DNA of 64,000 nucleotides, taken from contig JAFGKV010000147.1 of the NCBI GenBank assembly GCA_016928395.1, forward strand, positions 18,977 to 82,976. The letters are read 5' to 3'. Position 1 is the stretch's first letter. Each line of letters opens with the position of its first letter. The stretch comes from Candidatus Fermentibacterota bacterium (GTDB taxonomy: Bacteria; JAFGKV01). Shown here one piece after another: positions 46,001-54,809 of the stretch. Below the pieces are notes generated by a model. The model was not told the origin of the DNA and made no database searches. It saw only the letters and a program-made list of their open reading frames with translations. The position numbers were made by a program, and so were the translations under genes.

Positions 46001-46300
46001 GCCGTACTCATCGCTTCCGACGGGCAGGAGGCGGTGGCAGCAGTCCGTGAGAAGGGTGCGGAGATCTCGTGTGTGATCCTTGATCTCACCATGCCCCGCA
46101 TGGATGGGGTCGAGACCTTCGGCGAATTGCGATCAATTCGGGAAGATCTACCGGTGATCCTCTCCAGCGGCTACGCGGAACACGAGGCCACGCGCCACTT
46201 CACCGGGAGCGGGCTCACCGGGTTCATTCAGAAGCCGTATCTGGTGACAACGCTGGGAGAACGGATTCGCGAGGCCCTTTCCGGGGGCCGGAAGGGCTGA
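43088..46300 (+). CDS. PAS/GAF hybrid sensor histidine kinase with C-terminal receiver
   Basis: 1,070 residues, cytosolic (no membrane helix). Order: PAS (about 60-190, LMCDNVPDLIWAKDAQKRYLFANK), PAS (about 215-335, IPVRVFWKDTSLNYLGCN), GAF (about 345-510), GAF (about 525-690), then HisKA with the phospho-acceptor His705 (GGIAHDFNNILTAI), HATPase (N-box IMNLIINASESL; GRGLGLAAVLGIIRGHGG) and a receiver domain with phospho-acceptor Asp999 (CVILDLTMPRMDGV). The receiver has no output domain, so phosphate probably passes to an unlinked partner. The start overlaps the upstream GHKL gene by 11 bp. Confidence 0.93.
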   Translation: MPSEERPSRPDCSRVVHKVSKGASVTFHEESGLITQGIGNKAGQEAGVSGASSADSALFEAGTMYQSLHRLMRLMCDNVPDLIWAKDAQKRYLFANKAMCERLLNATHIDEPRGKTDMFFAQRERAAHPDRPDWHTFGEICRDSDEEVMRSGKPGRFDEYGNVRGEPLYLDVYKAPLVDEKGRLLGTVGCGRVVTRERHLEAEQKSTEEALRESQQMLRLVLDTIPVRVFWKDTSLNYLGCNRPFAQDGGLATPQEIIGKNDYELGWSEQADLYRADDRSVITRGLPKLNYEEPQTTPDGGRIWLCTSKIPLRDSSGGVRGVLGTYEDVTERKRQEIVERVVYRIATAVHSVDDLDQLFEAIRMNLGELMPVSNMYVALFDTESNTLSFPYFLDQAMDAPVAKPLGKGLTEYVLRTGEPLLATPEVFDDLVARGEVESLGAPSIDWLGVPLRAGDSVVGVLAVQTYDPTVRYTDSDRQMLAFVSDEVATAIARKRHEEEQAAQMARIRSQQAAVVRLATSELVASGDFAEAAREFAEVAAHTLQVERVGIWLGNPDEQMRCVDLYALSDQTHASGLTLEASKHPRYFAALLSDRAIAADEALTDPRTSEFRESYLIPHGITSMLDAPIRVAGRVRGIVCFEHVGKPRRWRADEERFAGEIADQVAQALVYQQRRRAEEERRALEKRVQHTQKLESLGVLAGGIAHDFNNILTAILGHADLALLRLPPVSPARHDLERVVTAARRAADISRQLLAYSGKGQFVSQRLDLKQVVVEMAHILNVSISKKASLRFSFATELSAIHADPGQIRQVIMNLIINASESLGEGEGEIILSTGVRYCDRESLMSSWPGEDLPEGHYVCVEVADTGCGMDEATMARLFDPFFTTKFAGRGLGLAAVLGIIRGHGGAIQVESTPGQGSLFRVLFPPASEAVVCEGQDQSEAGTVRGVGTVLLVDDEESVRSVGKEMLELLGYAVLIASDGQEAVAAVREKGAEISCVILDLTMPRMDGVETFGELRSIREDLPVILSSGYAEHEATRHFTGSGLTGFIQKPYLVTTLGERIREALSGGRKG

Positions 46301-46678
46301 GAGGCGAGTCACGCCGGGGGGTGGAAGTGTGCTCTCCCCGTCAAGGTCGGGGCTGGGCATCCGTGGCATTGGCGCCTATCTCCGGTGGTTGCACGGTGCT
46401 CGGGGGTCCACGCCGCCTTATGCGACCGTCCCGCGTGCATGGTCGTCGCCGGTTCCCGGAGCACGCCTGGTTAGGAAGAGCTGGATTGCGACACCCGGCA
46501 AGTGAGCCTGAAGTACCGTTCGGCCGAGGACAAGAAAGGTGCGCGCCATGCTTCCGATGAGGCGACCTCTTGTTCTAATGTTGCCATTCAGGGTGTAGGG
46601 CTGGTGGGCGCTCCCGCTCTGCAGAAGGTCATTGGCTGCCGGTTCGCCAGACTCTATTCTGCCGGTGGCGGGAGAGGA
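46301..46678. other. Intergenic region between the hybrid kinase and the anti-sigma gene
   Basis: About 378 bp between convergent genes. Short open frames here lack ribosome-binding sites and recognisable products. I see no hairpin with a T-run, no repeat and no RNA gene that I could support. Confidence 0.5.
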
Positions 46679-47332
46679 CTATGTCGTCGACCCAGAGAGG
46701 GTTTCCAGATGGCGCAGCAGGGATGCGGTCTGTTTGATGAGGGCAGTTTTCCGCTGGTACTCAGAGCGGAGACGCGCGATGAGTCTGACGTCGCCGGGGT
46801 TTCTCCGTACCGCCGTACGTAGGGCCTCGATGGCACGGTCCACCGCGGCCACGTTCTTCCACACGGCCAGAGCCGCCCGTACCGCCGGTGTAGGGTGACG
46901 AGTCGTGAGGTCAGTGAGAATAACCGCCCTCGCGGCAGAGGTCTCGTGTTCCGCAGGGTCAAACGCGGCCAGAATCGCATTGGCTGTGGGCGTATGGAGC
47001 CCGATTGGTGCCACGGGTCCTTGTCTTGCGTGATGCAGGATCCCCATGACGGCGATCAGCACCATGGCGGCGGCCAGCAGAGGCAGCCGCCGAGATGAGG
47101 GCATCACGCGGCTGGTTTCCAGGATGCGAGACCTGACACGTGGCCATACATCGTGGGGAGGGTTCACTTCGGCCGGAAGGGCTGAAACCCTTGCTCGCAG
47201 GCTACGAAGGAAGCGTTCCTCTTCCCGGCATCTCTCGCACGTCTGCAGATGAGCCTCAACCTCGATGCTGATGGCATTGGCGAGGGTTCCGTCGATATAC
47301 TCATCCATCAGATGGATCGGGTGGTCATTCAT
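46679..47332 (-). CDS. Transmembrane anti-sigma factor (zinc-finger type)
   Basis: 217 residues. The N-terminal anti-sigma zinc domain contains the HX3CX2C motif (EAHLQTCERCREE, with the upstream His of MNDHPIHLMDEYIDG). One membrane helix (about 83-101, LPLLAAAMVLIAVMGIL) follows, then a periplasmic helical tail of about 100 residues rich in arginine and alanine. ECF anti-sigmas of this type release their sigma after signal. Its start overlaps the sigma gene stop by 4 bp, confirming the pair. Confidence 0.85.
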   Translation of the reverse strand: MNDHPIHLMDEYIDGTLANAISIEVEAHLQTCERCREEERFLRSLRARVSALPAEVNPPHDVWPRVRSRILETSRVMPSSRRLPLLAAAMVLIAVMGILHHARQGPVAPIGLHTPTANAILAAFDPAEHETSAARAVILTDLTTRHPTPAVRAALAVWKNVAAVDRAIEALRTAVRRNPGDVRLIARLRSEYQRKTALIKQTASLLRHLETLSGSTT

Positions 47333-47910
47333 CGTTCAAGCCTCAGGCGAAGCAGCCTCCGTGCCCTATGGAGTTGTGCCTTGGAGGTTCCCACTGAGAC
47401 ACCGGCAAGCTCGGCGATCTCATGGTGTTCATATCCCTCCACATCATGCAGCACGAAGACGGTGCGTGCACCATCGGGCAAGCTGGCGATAGCGCGTTCT
47501 ATGTCAAGCCTGTCCGCTGTGTCAGGATCATGCGTGCTGTACGCTTCGATGCTGTCAGAGGCAACTCCCTCACTATCCGTGCCCGCATCAACGCGAGCGG
47601 ACTCATGGAAGCGGATTCTCCCCAGCGATCGTCCGCTTTCAACAATGACATTGACCGTAAGACGATACATCCAGGAGGAAAATGCCGCGGCGCCTCGAAA
47701 CGTCGCAAGCTTCTCCCACGCCCGAACAAAGGCTTCCTGCGCCAGCTCCTCGGCCCTGGTCTGATCGGCAACCATGCGCAGGCAGATGGCATAGACCCGC
47801 CCGATATGGCGCCGGTAGAGGCGTTCGAATGCATGATGATCGCCACGGGCCGCCCTTCCTACCAGAAGCGCGTCCTCAAGGCTTTGGAGCACGCTCATTC
47901 CAGGTTTCAC
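47329..47910 (-). CDS. ECF-family RNA polymerase sigma factor
   Basis: 193 residues. Region 2 (LAQEAFVRAWEKLATFRG, SSWMYRLTVN) and region 4 (LPDGARTVFVLHDVEGYEHHEIAELAGVSVGTSKAQLHRARRLL, with the helix-turn-helix core) mark an extracytoplasmic-function sigma factor, which would drive stress or envelope genes. The start is GTG 47910 or ATG 47898 (MSVLQ). The anti-sigma gene overlaps at the 3' end. Confidence 0.93.
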   Translation of the reverse strand: MKPGMSVLQSLEDALLVGRAARGDHHAFERLYRRHIGRVYAICLRMVADQTRAEELAQEAFVRAWEKLATFRGAAAFSSWMYRLTVNVIVESGRSLGRIRFHESARVDAGTDSEGVASDSIEAYSTHDPDTADRLDIERAIASLPDGARTVFVLHDVEGYEHHEIAELAGVSVGTSKAQLHRARRLLRLRLER

Positions 47911-47952
47911 CGGGGCCGGGTGGCGTTGGGAATCCGCCTCATGACAGCACGT

Positions 47953-48759
47953 TCAGTCCTTCGACGCGTATCCCAGAAGAGAACTGGCAAGGGTGCCCAG
48001 GGAGTATCGTTTCGCGTGGCGGGGAGAGGGCACTATCCGGCCGATATCCTCATCCTCCAGCACTGCCCGGGGCAGATCATCCGCTATGATGCACGCATAT
48101 TCCTGGCCGCCCAGCTTGGCGATCCGGCGGTATGCCCGGGCCCAGAGATCCGGGATGGGTGGGGGAGAATGAAGGTCTGAACCGAGAAGGTGGATGAGAT
48201 GATTGCGTACTAGATACTCCGCGAAACGCTGCACGCGAGTTCCATGAATGCCGAGAAGAGAACCCAAGTCCAGTTGGGCGAGGATGCCTTTCGAGTACCA
48301 TGCCCGTAGTTCCGCAATGTCACGATGCAATGGGTAGCATCGCTCCGGATGGGCGACGATGGGTATGACGCCCAGTTCAGTCATGTGCTCCAGAGTCGTG
48401 AAGGCGAACCATGGGATCTCTCGGCTCGAGAACTCGACCAAGGCATAGTGCTTCATCTTTCCGATACCTGTCAGCTCTCCGGATCGTACCCGTTCGGCCA
48501 GGCCCTGCTGAATCATGATCTCGTTGGCCACGGTGACCTCCAGAGGAATTCCTCCGATCTCCAGAGCCTCCCGCGTTCGGGTGAGCGCCTCTGATACGGT
48601 TTCGGGAGGAATTTCGTAGACGCCCGGCAGATGATGCACCGTTGCCACGGCGTGTTTGATGCCCTCACTCGTCAGGTAGTTGGCCAGCGCAACGGTTTCT
48701 TCAAGGGTACCACATCCGTCATCAAGACCGGGAAGCAAGTGCACATGGAGGTCTATCAC
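47953..48759 (-). CDS. PHP-fold phosphotyrosine phosphatase, CpsB/YwqE type
   Basis: 268 residues. The metal-binding PHP motifs are DLHVHLLPGLDDG at the N-terminus and later HHLPG, AHPERC and GSDLHS. CpsB/YwqE proteins are manganese-dependent tyrosine phosphatases that control capsule kinases. The start is the GTG at 48759 with GAGGA about five bases upstream. No capsule kinase is adjacent; it follows the ECF pair on the same strand, divergent from the transglutaminase gene. Confidence 0.9.
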   Translation of the reverse strand: MIDLHVHLLPGLDDGCGTLEETVALANYLTSEGIKHAVATVHHLPGVYEIPPETVSEALTRTREALEIGGIPLEVTVANEIMIQQGLAERVRSGELTGIGKMKHYALVEFSSREIPWFAFTTLEHMTELGVIPIVAHPERCYPLHRDIAELRAWYSKGILAQLDLGSLLGIHGTRVQRFAEYLVRNHLIHLLGSDLHSPPPIPDLWARAYRRIAKLGGQEYACIIADDLPRAVLEDEDIGRIVPSPRHAKRYSLGTLASSLLGYASKD

Positions 48760-49006
48760 GTAATCCTCGACAGCAGGTCAGGGAAGGGGGCGACTTTAGA
48801 ACGCACCCAAATAAGAAACCTGGAGAAGTCGGTCAATGCGCTAGTCCACGTTTGGCCGCGGCAATCTCGAAGCCTATCTTGCTATGCCATTCGGCGCGAT
48901 GAGGTTCCCTCTGCGCAATGTAGAAGGCTGTGGCGATGGTTCGCCGCGGACCCGTCTGAGGGTAGGCTTGCGCCGCAAATGCGGCCGCAGATGGTGGAGA
49001 TAGCCC

Positions 49007-51340
49007 ATGAATGCATTCAGATGTATGCTCCTTCCGATGTGCATGGCAGGTGCGGCCTATGCTGCACTTGTCTCGGCTGAGGCCACTGTGCCCGGCGACT
49101 CCCGCGAGGCGGGCATCGAGGCCGTACAAGCTGCACTGAGAGCCGTTCTTGATTCGGCCGTGACCGAGATCATCGGCCCAGAGTTGCCTACGCGATTCCC
49201 TCGCGACATTGAGGCACGCATTCACGCGCAGCGCAGGGCCTATGTGGCTCACTTCAATATTCCCTACATTTCATCCGAGCTCGACACGCCTTACGATGGG
49301 CGCACCTGCCGGAAGGTCCGAGCAGAAGTGCGCATGGCTGCCCTGGCGGATAGCCTGATTGATATGGGTCTGGCCTGGCGGGATACCCGCGATCAGGTTT
49401 GGCCATGCCAGGAGATCACGGTGAATTTCCTGGGCTTCTCTCCTGATGATGCGCGAGCCGCGACCGTGGCCCTCCTCTCGTCGGGGAATGTGGCCCGAAG
49501 CGTGGAACCGGTTGCCATGGATGAAAGAATCCAGCAACGATTCCTCGTGCCGGGAGATGGCTGGGGTTTGGCGCGGGCACTGGGCAAGGCCAGCGCCGGT
49601 CGGTGGGGTGTCGCCGCGGTGCAGGGGAACATAGTGGATGTCATAATGGGGGGCGACACGTCACAGCGCCCCTCGCCGACGCGGAGTGATCTGCCGCCCC
49701 TGGAGATTGAGGAGATATGGATTGATGAGGTGTTTCCCGCCCGCCAGGCCATGTACCAGACCCGTCCCATTGGTAGAGTGATTGTGGCACTCCATGAACC
49801 CAGGCCAGCCAGCCGGTTGGAGCTGGAGATCACGTGCCCCGAGTACCTTGACGTGCCGCTGACCATTCCTGTCGGCAATCTGCAGCCTTCGGAGACCAAG
49901 ACGATCCCGCTGACCATACCGTTCTCGGCCCACAGGCTGATGCGGAACAAAGCGCCGACGATGGCCATGGCCAGGGTGGTAGCCCGGTGCTGGGCCGTTG
50001 GCGGACAGAAGGAGGCTGCATCCAGCGTGACCTTCACCGTCCATGGCCGGAATGCCATAGATTGGGAGGACGTGCAATCGGCCTGTGCCTTCGTCACCCC
50101 GGAAGCCGACGATGTGCAGCACATGACCCGGGCCGCGGCAACCTTTGACGTGCCGCACGTTGATGTCTTGCCGGGTCGTCTGGAACTTGGGTTCAAGGTG
50201 GTGCGGGCTCTCACCAGTCTCTCCCTGCGATACGTACCTGATCCGACTTCTACCGGATCTGCCTATGACCGTGTGCAGTTCGCCGGGGAGACGCTACGGC
50301 TTCGTTCAGGTGATTGCGAAGATTCGGCGATGCTCTTGGCATCATGCCTGGAGGGCGGCGATATCCCGACTGAACTCCTGCTCACCAAAGACCATGTCTT
50401 CGCAGCGTTTTCCACGGGGCTCTTCGAAAAGGACGGGTTTCTGGTAGCGCCAGAGCGGGAGCGATACATCGTTCGCGAGGGGATGGTGTGGCTTCCCGTT
50501 GAGACGACGCTGTTGGCCAAGGGATTCCTTCCGGCGTGGGAGGAAGGCGTCCGTACGTTCCGTGAGATCGAGAGGTCGGGAGATTACCTTGAACGCGTGA
50601 ATGTCCGCGAAGGATGGAAGACCTATCCTCCTGCGACGCTTGAACCCGCGGGTAGTCTCGGCACGCTCAGTGCGGAGGGTGCAGCTGCCGAGCTGAGCCT
50701 GTGGCTCGCGCAGCGAGAGCGCGAGATGTCTGCCGTCGAGCGGGGGTTGCGAATTTCGGTGGCACGCCAGCCCGAGGATCACGGTGTCGCATACCGTCTG
50801 GGGGTGTTTTTGGGCCGCACCGGCAGGATAGACGAGGCAGGGGCGCTTTTCGCCGCCATCCCGGACGGGCACAAGCTGGGCGCCTGGGCACGGGTGGGTG
50901 AAGGGAACTGCTCTCTACTGGCCACTCAGGCTGACTCGGCGGTGGTGCGATTTACCCGGGCCACGGAGTTGGCCCCAGATGATCCGGTGCCGTGGGTCAA
51001 TCTGGGTGTGGCGTTCCACGTCGCGGGCGACGTGAACGGTGCAGCCTCGGCCTTCGGGCGCGCCCTTGGAGCAGTCGGAGGCAATGAGGATGCGTTGGCG
51101 CGGCTGCTGGGAGTGCGCCTGGATGATCTCTCCACCAAGGCGGACGATGCGGAGAGCCGCAGGGCACTCACGCAGGCCGAGATGAGGGCCCTCATGGAGC
51201 GAGCCCGCGCCTCGCATGCCGGGAAGCAGGTGGCGCAGCGCGGGCCGAGCAGGCACAAGTTCGCTGGGCGCAAGGCTCTGGACCCACAGCAGCGCCTGAA
51301 GGCCGAGCGGCTGATCTACTGGCCAGAGCCCGTGGTCTGA
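49007..51340 (+). CDS. Exported transglutaminase-like and TPR protein
   Basis: 777 residues. A signal peptide (about residues 1-25, CMAGAAYAALVSA) is followed by a large extracytoplasmic region. A transglutaminase-like cysteine-protease fold carries the triad Cys437 (SGDCEDSAML), His463 (KDHVFAAF) and Glu499 (WLPVETT). TPR-like repeats fill about 590-720. Such fusions act on cell-surface peptides or cross-links; substrate unknown. ATG 49007 has GGAGA seven bases upstream. It is followed after 7 bp by the CHASE2 cyclase gene. Confidence 0.8.
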   Translation: MNAFRCMLLPMCMAGAAYAALVSAEATVPGDSREAGIEAVQAALRAVLDSAVTEIIGPELPTRFPRDIEARIHAQRRAYVAHFNIPYISSELDTPYDGRTCRKVRAEVRMAALADSLIDMGLAWRDTRDQVWPCQEITVNFLGFSPDDARAATVALLSSGNVARSVEPVAMDERIQQRFLVPGDGWGLARALGKASAGRWGVAAVQGNIVDVIMGGDTSQRPSPTRSDLPPLEIEEIWIDEVFPARQAMYQTRPIGRVIVALHEPRPASRLELEITCPEYLDVPLTIPVGNLQPSETKTIPLTIPFSAHRLMRNKAPTMAMARVVARCWAVGGQKEAASSVTFTVHGRNAIDWEDVQSACAFVTPEADDVQHMTRAAATFDVPHVDVLPGRLELGFKVVRALTSLSLRYVPDPTSTGSAYDRVQFAGETLRLRSGDCEDSAMLLASCLEGGDIPTELLLTKDHVFAAFSTGLFEKDGFLVAPERERYIVREGMVWLPVETTLLAKGFLPAWEEGVRTFREIERSGDYLERVNVREGWKTYPPATLEPAGSLGTLSAEGAAAELSLWLAQREREMSAVERGLRISVARQPEDHGVAYRLGVFLGRTGRIDEAGALFAAIPDGHKLGAWARVGEGNCSLLATQADSAVVRFTRATELAPDDPVPWVNLGVAFHVAGDVNGAASAFGRALGAVGGNEDALARLLGVRLDDLSTKADDAESRRALTQAEMRALMERARASHAGKQVAQRGPSRHKFAGRKALDPQQRLKAERLIYWPEPVV

Positions 51341-51347
51341 CCCCGTC

Positions 51348-53270
51348 ATGAGGCGACTGACCACCCTCGCTTCCGGCCCCGTGGTGGCCGTGGCATGGGT
51401 GGCCCTGGCTCTGGCTCTGCGTCCCATTGTGCTGGAGCACGTCGAGCTGCGCTTCCACGACCTTCGCCAGAGGTTCTACGGCATCGACCGTGGGCATATT
51501 CAGGACATCGTTCTCGTCAACATCGATGCACCGACCCATGAGGTGATCGGGTGGCCCATCCCACGGCACGAATGGTCGGCCTTGCTTATCGGACTCATGG
51601 CGTTCCAGCCGCGTCAGATCGCCTTGGATCTGTTTTTCACCCACCATTTGTGTTCGGCCGAGGAGGACACCACGCTGGCTAGAGCGATGCAGATGTGCGG
51701 CAACGTGCTTCTGGGGATTGGTCTTGAGATCCCCGCTCATCGATTCGAGCCACTGCCGAGGGAGCCATTCCCTGCCGACTCATTGCTTCTTCGATGGCTC
51801 GACCCGAGGCCGGCCTTACACGGCGACGACCGCGTGGTCCACTCTCACTATGTCTCGGACCGCCCCCTGCCGGTTCTGGCGGAGGCAGCCGCCGCCATCG
51901 GGAACGCTGCCGTGGATCCTGACCAGGACGGCGTATTCCGGAGGATTCCCGTCCTCACCGAGTATGGGGGGTACGCGGTGCCGAGTTTCGCATTGGCAGC
52001 TTACCTTCAGCGCCAGGGTTTGGCGTTGTCTGACTGCCGCCTATCCCCCGGGCGCTCCCTGGAAATCCCCGGACGGAAGCCGGTGCCGCTGGATGCGATG
52101 TCCCGGATGATCCTCCACTATGTGGGGGGACCGAGTACGTTTCGCACCGTGGAGTTCTACGAGTTCACACAGCAACTCGAACGCGCGGTGCTCGACGATG
52201 ACCCGGAGGCGGTTGCGTCCTTGGCCTTCTTGCGTGACGCCACCGTATTGGTCGGCATCACGGATCCTTCGGTGATGGATCTTCCTGCCACGCCAGTTCA
52301 CCCACGTTTCCCCGGTTTTGAGATTCAGGCGACTGCTCTGGACAACCTCATAAGAGCCCGGCATGTCCGACGGCTGGGTATGGGTTGGGAGGTGGTGACG
52401 GCGTTGCTGCTGGCTCTGGCCGGCGCCTTCGCTGGTCTGAGGCTTCGCCCGGCGGCCGGTACGGCAGGCGCCGTGCTGGCCGCCGTGGTCTTCGCTGGTG
52501 TCGTGTTTTGGCTGGGAGGGGAACGCGATATTTGGCTTGGCGCAATCATGCCGCTGGTAGCCTTGGCCGGCAGCTACGGTACCACCGTCATGTTGGAGCG
52601 GCTGGCCCGGGAGAGGGAGCAACGCCTCGTCAAGGATGCCTTCGGCAAGTATGTGTCGCCCGGGGCGTTGAAACAGCTTCTGGAAGACCCGGTCACGGTG
52701 TTGGGTAGGCGGGGTGAGAAGAAGCAGATTACAATCCTGTTTTCTGACGTGAAGGGCTTCAGCGCGCTCTGCGAAGGGCATGAGCCGGATCCGCTGCTGA
52801 CTCAGCTCAATGAGTATTTGGCGGAGATGACCGAGATCGTGTTTGCCCACGGCGGTGCCGTGGACAAGTTCATGGGCGATGGGCTCATGGCCTTCTTTGG
52901 CCACCCCGTACCCATGCCCGACCACGCCCGCCGGGCCGTAGAAGCGGGCCGTCACATGCAGAGACGTCTGGAGGAACTCAGGGGGGAATGGCAGAACCAA
53001 GGACGCTTGGACTTTCACATCAGGATCGGTATCAACTCCGGCGAGGTGATTGCTGGTAGTATGGGGGGCGGGCGCAAGATGGACTACACGGTGTTTGGAA
53101 AGTCGGTGAACCTCGCCCAACGTTTGGAGAGCGGTAGCGATGTGGATGGTGTGCTGGTGAGCGCTGATACCCTGGCCCGCGCCGGCATTGACCCCTCGAC
53201 GGCAGTCGCGAAGACCATCAGCGCAAAGAACATCGGCGAAGTGACTGCATACCAGGTGTCGACGGGATAA
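51348..53270 (+). CDS. CHASE2-domain class III adenylate cyclase
   Basis: 640 residues. A signal-anchor helix (about 7-25), an extracytoplasmic CHASE2 sensor (about 25-330), three membrane helices (about 345-420) and a catalytic class III cyclase domain (about 455-640). Metal-binding Asp467 (FSDVKGF) and Asp511 (GDG) are present. The base-selecting pair is Lys507 (VDKFMGD) and Asp579 (MDYTVFG), the adenine-specific combination, so ATP to cyclic AMP is predicted. Coupling to the upstream transglutaminase-like protein suggests a cell-envelope signal. Confidence 0.92.
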   Translation: MRRLTTLASGPVVAVAWVALALALRPIVLEHVELRFHDLRQRFYGIDRGHIQDIVLVNIDAPTHEVIGWPIPRHEWSALLIGLMAFQPRQIALDLFFTHHLCSAEEDTTLARAMQMCGNVLLGIGLEIPAHRFEPLPREPFPADSLLLRWLDPRPALHGDDRVVHSHYVSDRPLPVLAEAAAAIGNAAVDPDQDGVFRRIPVLTEYGGYAVPSFALAAYLQRQGLALSDCRLSPGRSLEIPGRKPVPLDAMSRMILHYVGGPSTFRTVEFYEFTQQLERAVLDDDPEAVASLAFLRDATVLVGITDPSVMDLPATPVHPRFPGFEIQATALDNLIRARHVRRLGMGWEVVTALLLALAGAFAGLRLRPAAGTAGAVLAAVVFAGVVFWLGGERDIWLGAIMPLVALAGSYGTTVMLERLAREREQRLVKDAFGKYVSPGALKQLLEDPVTVLGRRGEKKQITILFSDVKGFSALCEGHEPDPLLTQLNEYLAEMTEIVFAHGGAVDKFMGDGLMAFFGHPVPMPDHARRAVEAGRHMQRRLEELRGEWQNQGRLDFHIRIGINSGEVIAGSMGGGRKMDYTVFGKSVNLAQRLESGSDVDGVLVSADTLARAGIDPSTAVAKTISAKNIGEVTAYQVSTG

Positions 53271-53363
53271 GGTTGCGACAGCGCGCGAGGGAGGCTCCCT
53301 TCGCTCGATCAGGACGGCTTGCTGGTTACAGCTCGATCCCATTCTCCCTTCATCCGATCCTCC

Positions 53364-54809
53364 CTATCTTCTGCGCCGGGGGCCACGGGGGATCGGTACC
53401 TTATGCTCCACATGCCGCTGGGTGGGAGTTGGTGGCCCCTCGGGCTCAACTGTGGGCCTATGGAGCGCCTGTTGGTAGAAATCGTCCACCAACATGGCGA
53501 TTATGGCGGCCTCATCCTCGTTCTCTGCAAGGCTGCGAGCCAGGGGTACGAACCGCAGGCTTCGCTCGGTCTTGAGTTTGTCACGCTCCCGGAGGCGCGC
53601 TTCCAGCAAGGCCGTCACCCGTTCAGCCACTACTGCTTGCACATCCTCGTCGGTGGGCAAAACCCTGCGCTGCATATCGATCCCGTAGTGACGGGCGATA
53701 CGGCCAAGGTCAGACTCCTCCTCCGGCCCGCTGACCAGAGTGATTGCCACACCAGGCGCCCCTGCGCGGCCCGTGCGGCCCGCCCGGTGAATGTAGCCCT
53801 CGATGTCTTCCGGTACTTGGTACAGGACAACGTGCGAGAGCTCTGGAATGTCGAGGCCGCGGGCTGCGACATCCGTGGCAACCAGAAAGCGCAAGGCCCC
53901 GCGGCGCACTCTGCCCAAGACCTGTTCTCGGTCAGCCTGGCTGAGATCGGCACTCAGCTCGTCGGCGTCATAGCCGAAGCGCTGTAGTACCACGCTGACG
54001 TAGTGTACTTCGGACTTCCTGTTGCAGAAGATGATCGCTGAGGCCGGATTCTCGACCTCAATGATACGCACTAGGGCCCGGTCTTTGTCCATACCCGGGA
54101 CGGCATAGAAGACATGCTCCGTGTCAGTGACATGGACATGGTCGTGGCTGAGGGAGAGGAACTGAGGGCTTTTCATGAACTCCCGGGCGGTGCGCATGAC
54201 CTCCCACGGAAAGGTGGCCGAGAACATGCATACGTGGAGGTGCCTCGGAGGCAAGTGGCGTTGAATGCGCTTCATATCCGGATAGAACCCCATGGAGAGC
54301 ATCCGATCGGCCTCATCATAGATCAGCATCACGAGGTGATCAAGCACCAGTGTGTGGCGGATCAGGTGGTCCAAGACTCGACCCGGAGTTCCGACAACGA
54401 TGTGGGTGCCTTGTCGCAAAGCCTCGATCTGTGCGCCGTATCCAACGCCCCCATAAACGGCGGCTACCCGCAGGCCATCGTCCCCGCAGAGAGTCGCTGT
54501 CGCTTCATACACCTGGCGCGCCAACTCCCGGGTAGGGACGAGGACCAATGCCTGGCATTGGGCGAGAGATGGATCCAGCCGCTCTAGCATCGGCAGCACG
54601 AAGGCACCGGTCTTCCCGCTGCCTGTACGCGCCTGGATCATCATGTTCCGTTCTGCAAGCAGATAGGGGATGGCCTTCGCCTGGACCGGCATCAGTGTAT
54701 TCCAGCCGGCGCGCCTTGCTGCTGCTTGGAGCTTGTCAGGGAGGTGGTCAACAGTGATTTCCGGAAGTGGATTGCCGGGTTCACTCGTGGATACGCTTGT
54801 GCTGTTCAT
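53364..54809 (-). CDS. DEAD-box RNA helicase
   Basis: 481 residues. All core motifs are present: Q motif MPVQAKAIPYLL, I ARTGSGKT, Ia PTRELARQ, II YDEADRML, III MFSATFP, V TDVAARGLD and VI HRAGRTGRAG. A short C-terminal extension is basic (GPRRRR). It probably serves ribosome assembly or mRNA turnover. A roughly 380-bp gap to ychF lies on the other side, so its own promoter should be there. Confidence 0.96.
   Translation of the reverse strand: MNSTSVSTSEPGNPLPEITVDHLPDKLQAAARRAGWNTLMPVQAKAIPYLLAERNMMIQARTGSGKTGAFVLPMLERLDPSLAQCQALVLVPTRELARQVYEATATLCGDDGLRVAAVYGGVGYGAQIEALRQGTHIVVGTPGRVLDHLIRHTLVLDHLVMLIYDEADRMLSMGFYPDMKRIQRHLPPRHLHVCMFSATFPWEVMRTAREFMKSPQFLSLSHDHVHVTDTEHVFYAVPGMDKDRALVRIIEVENPASAIIFCNRKSEVHYVSVVLQRFGYDADELSADLSQADREQVLGRVRRGALRFLVATDVAARGLDIPELSHVVLYQVPEDIEGYIHRAGRTGRAGAPGVAITLVSGPEEESDLGRIARHYGIDMQRRVLPTDEDVQAVVAERVTALLEARLRERDKLKTERSLRFVPLARSLAENEDEAAIIAMLVDDFYQQALHRPTVEPEGPPTPTQRHVEHKVPIPRGPRRRR

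Noticed and set aside
46502..46822. 106-residue plus-strand frame downstream of the hybrid kinase
   Set aside because: It overlaps the anti-sigma gene, has no ribosome-binding site and no recognisable family.
52041..53342. 433-residue minus-strand frame opposite the CHASE2 cyclase
   Set aside because: Shadow frame; the cyclase catalytic residues are intact on the plus strand.
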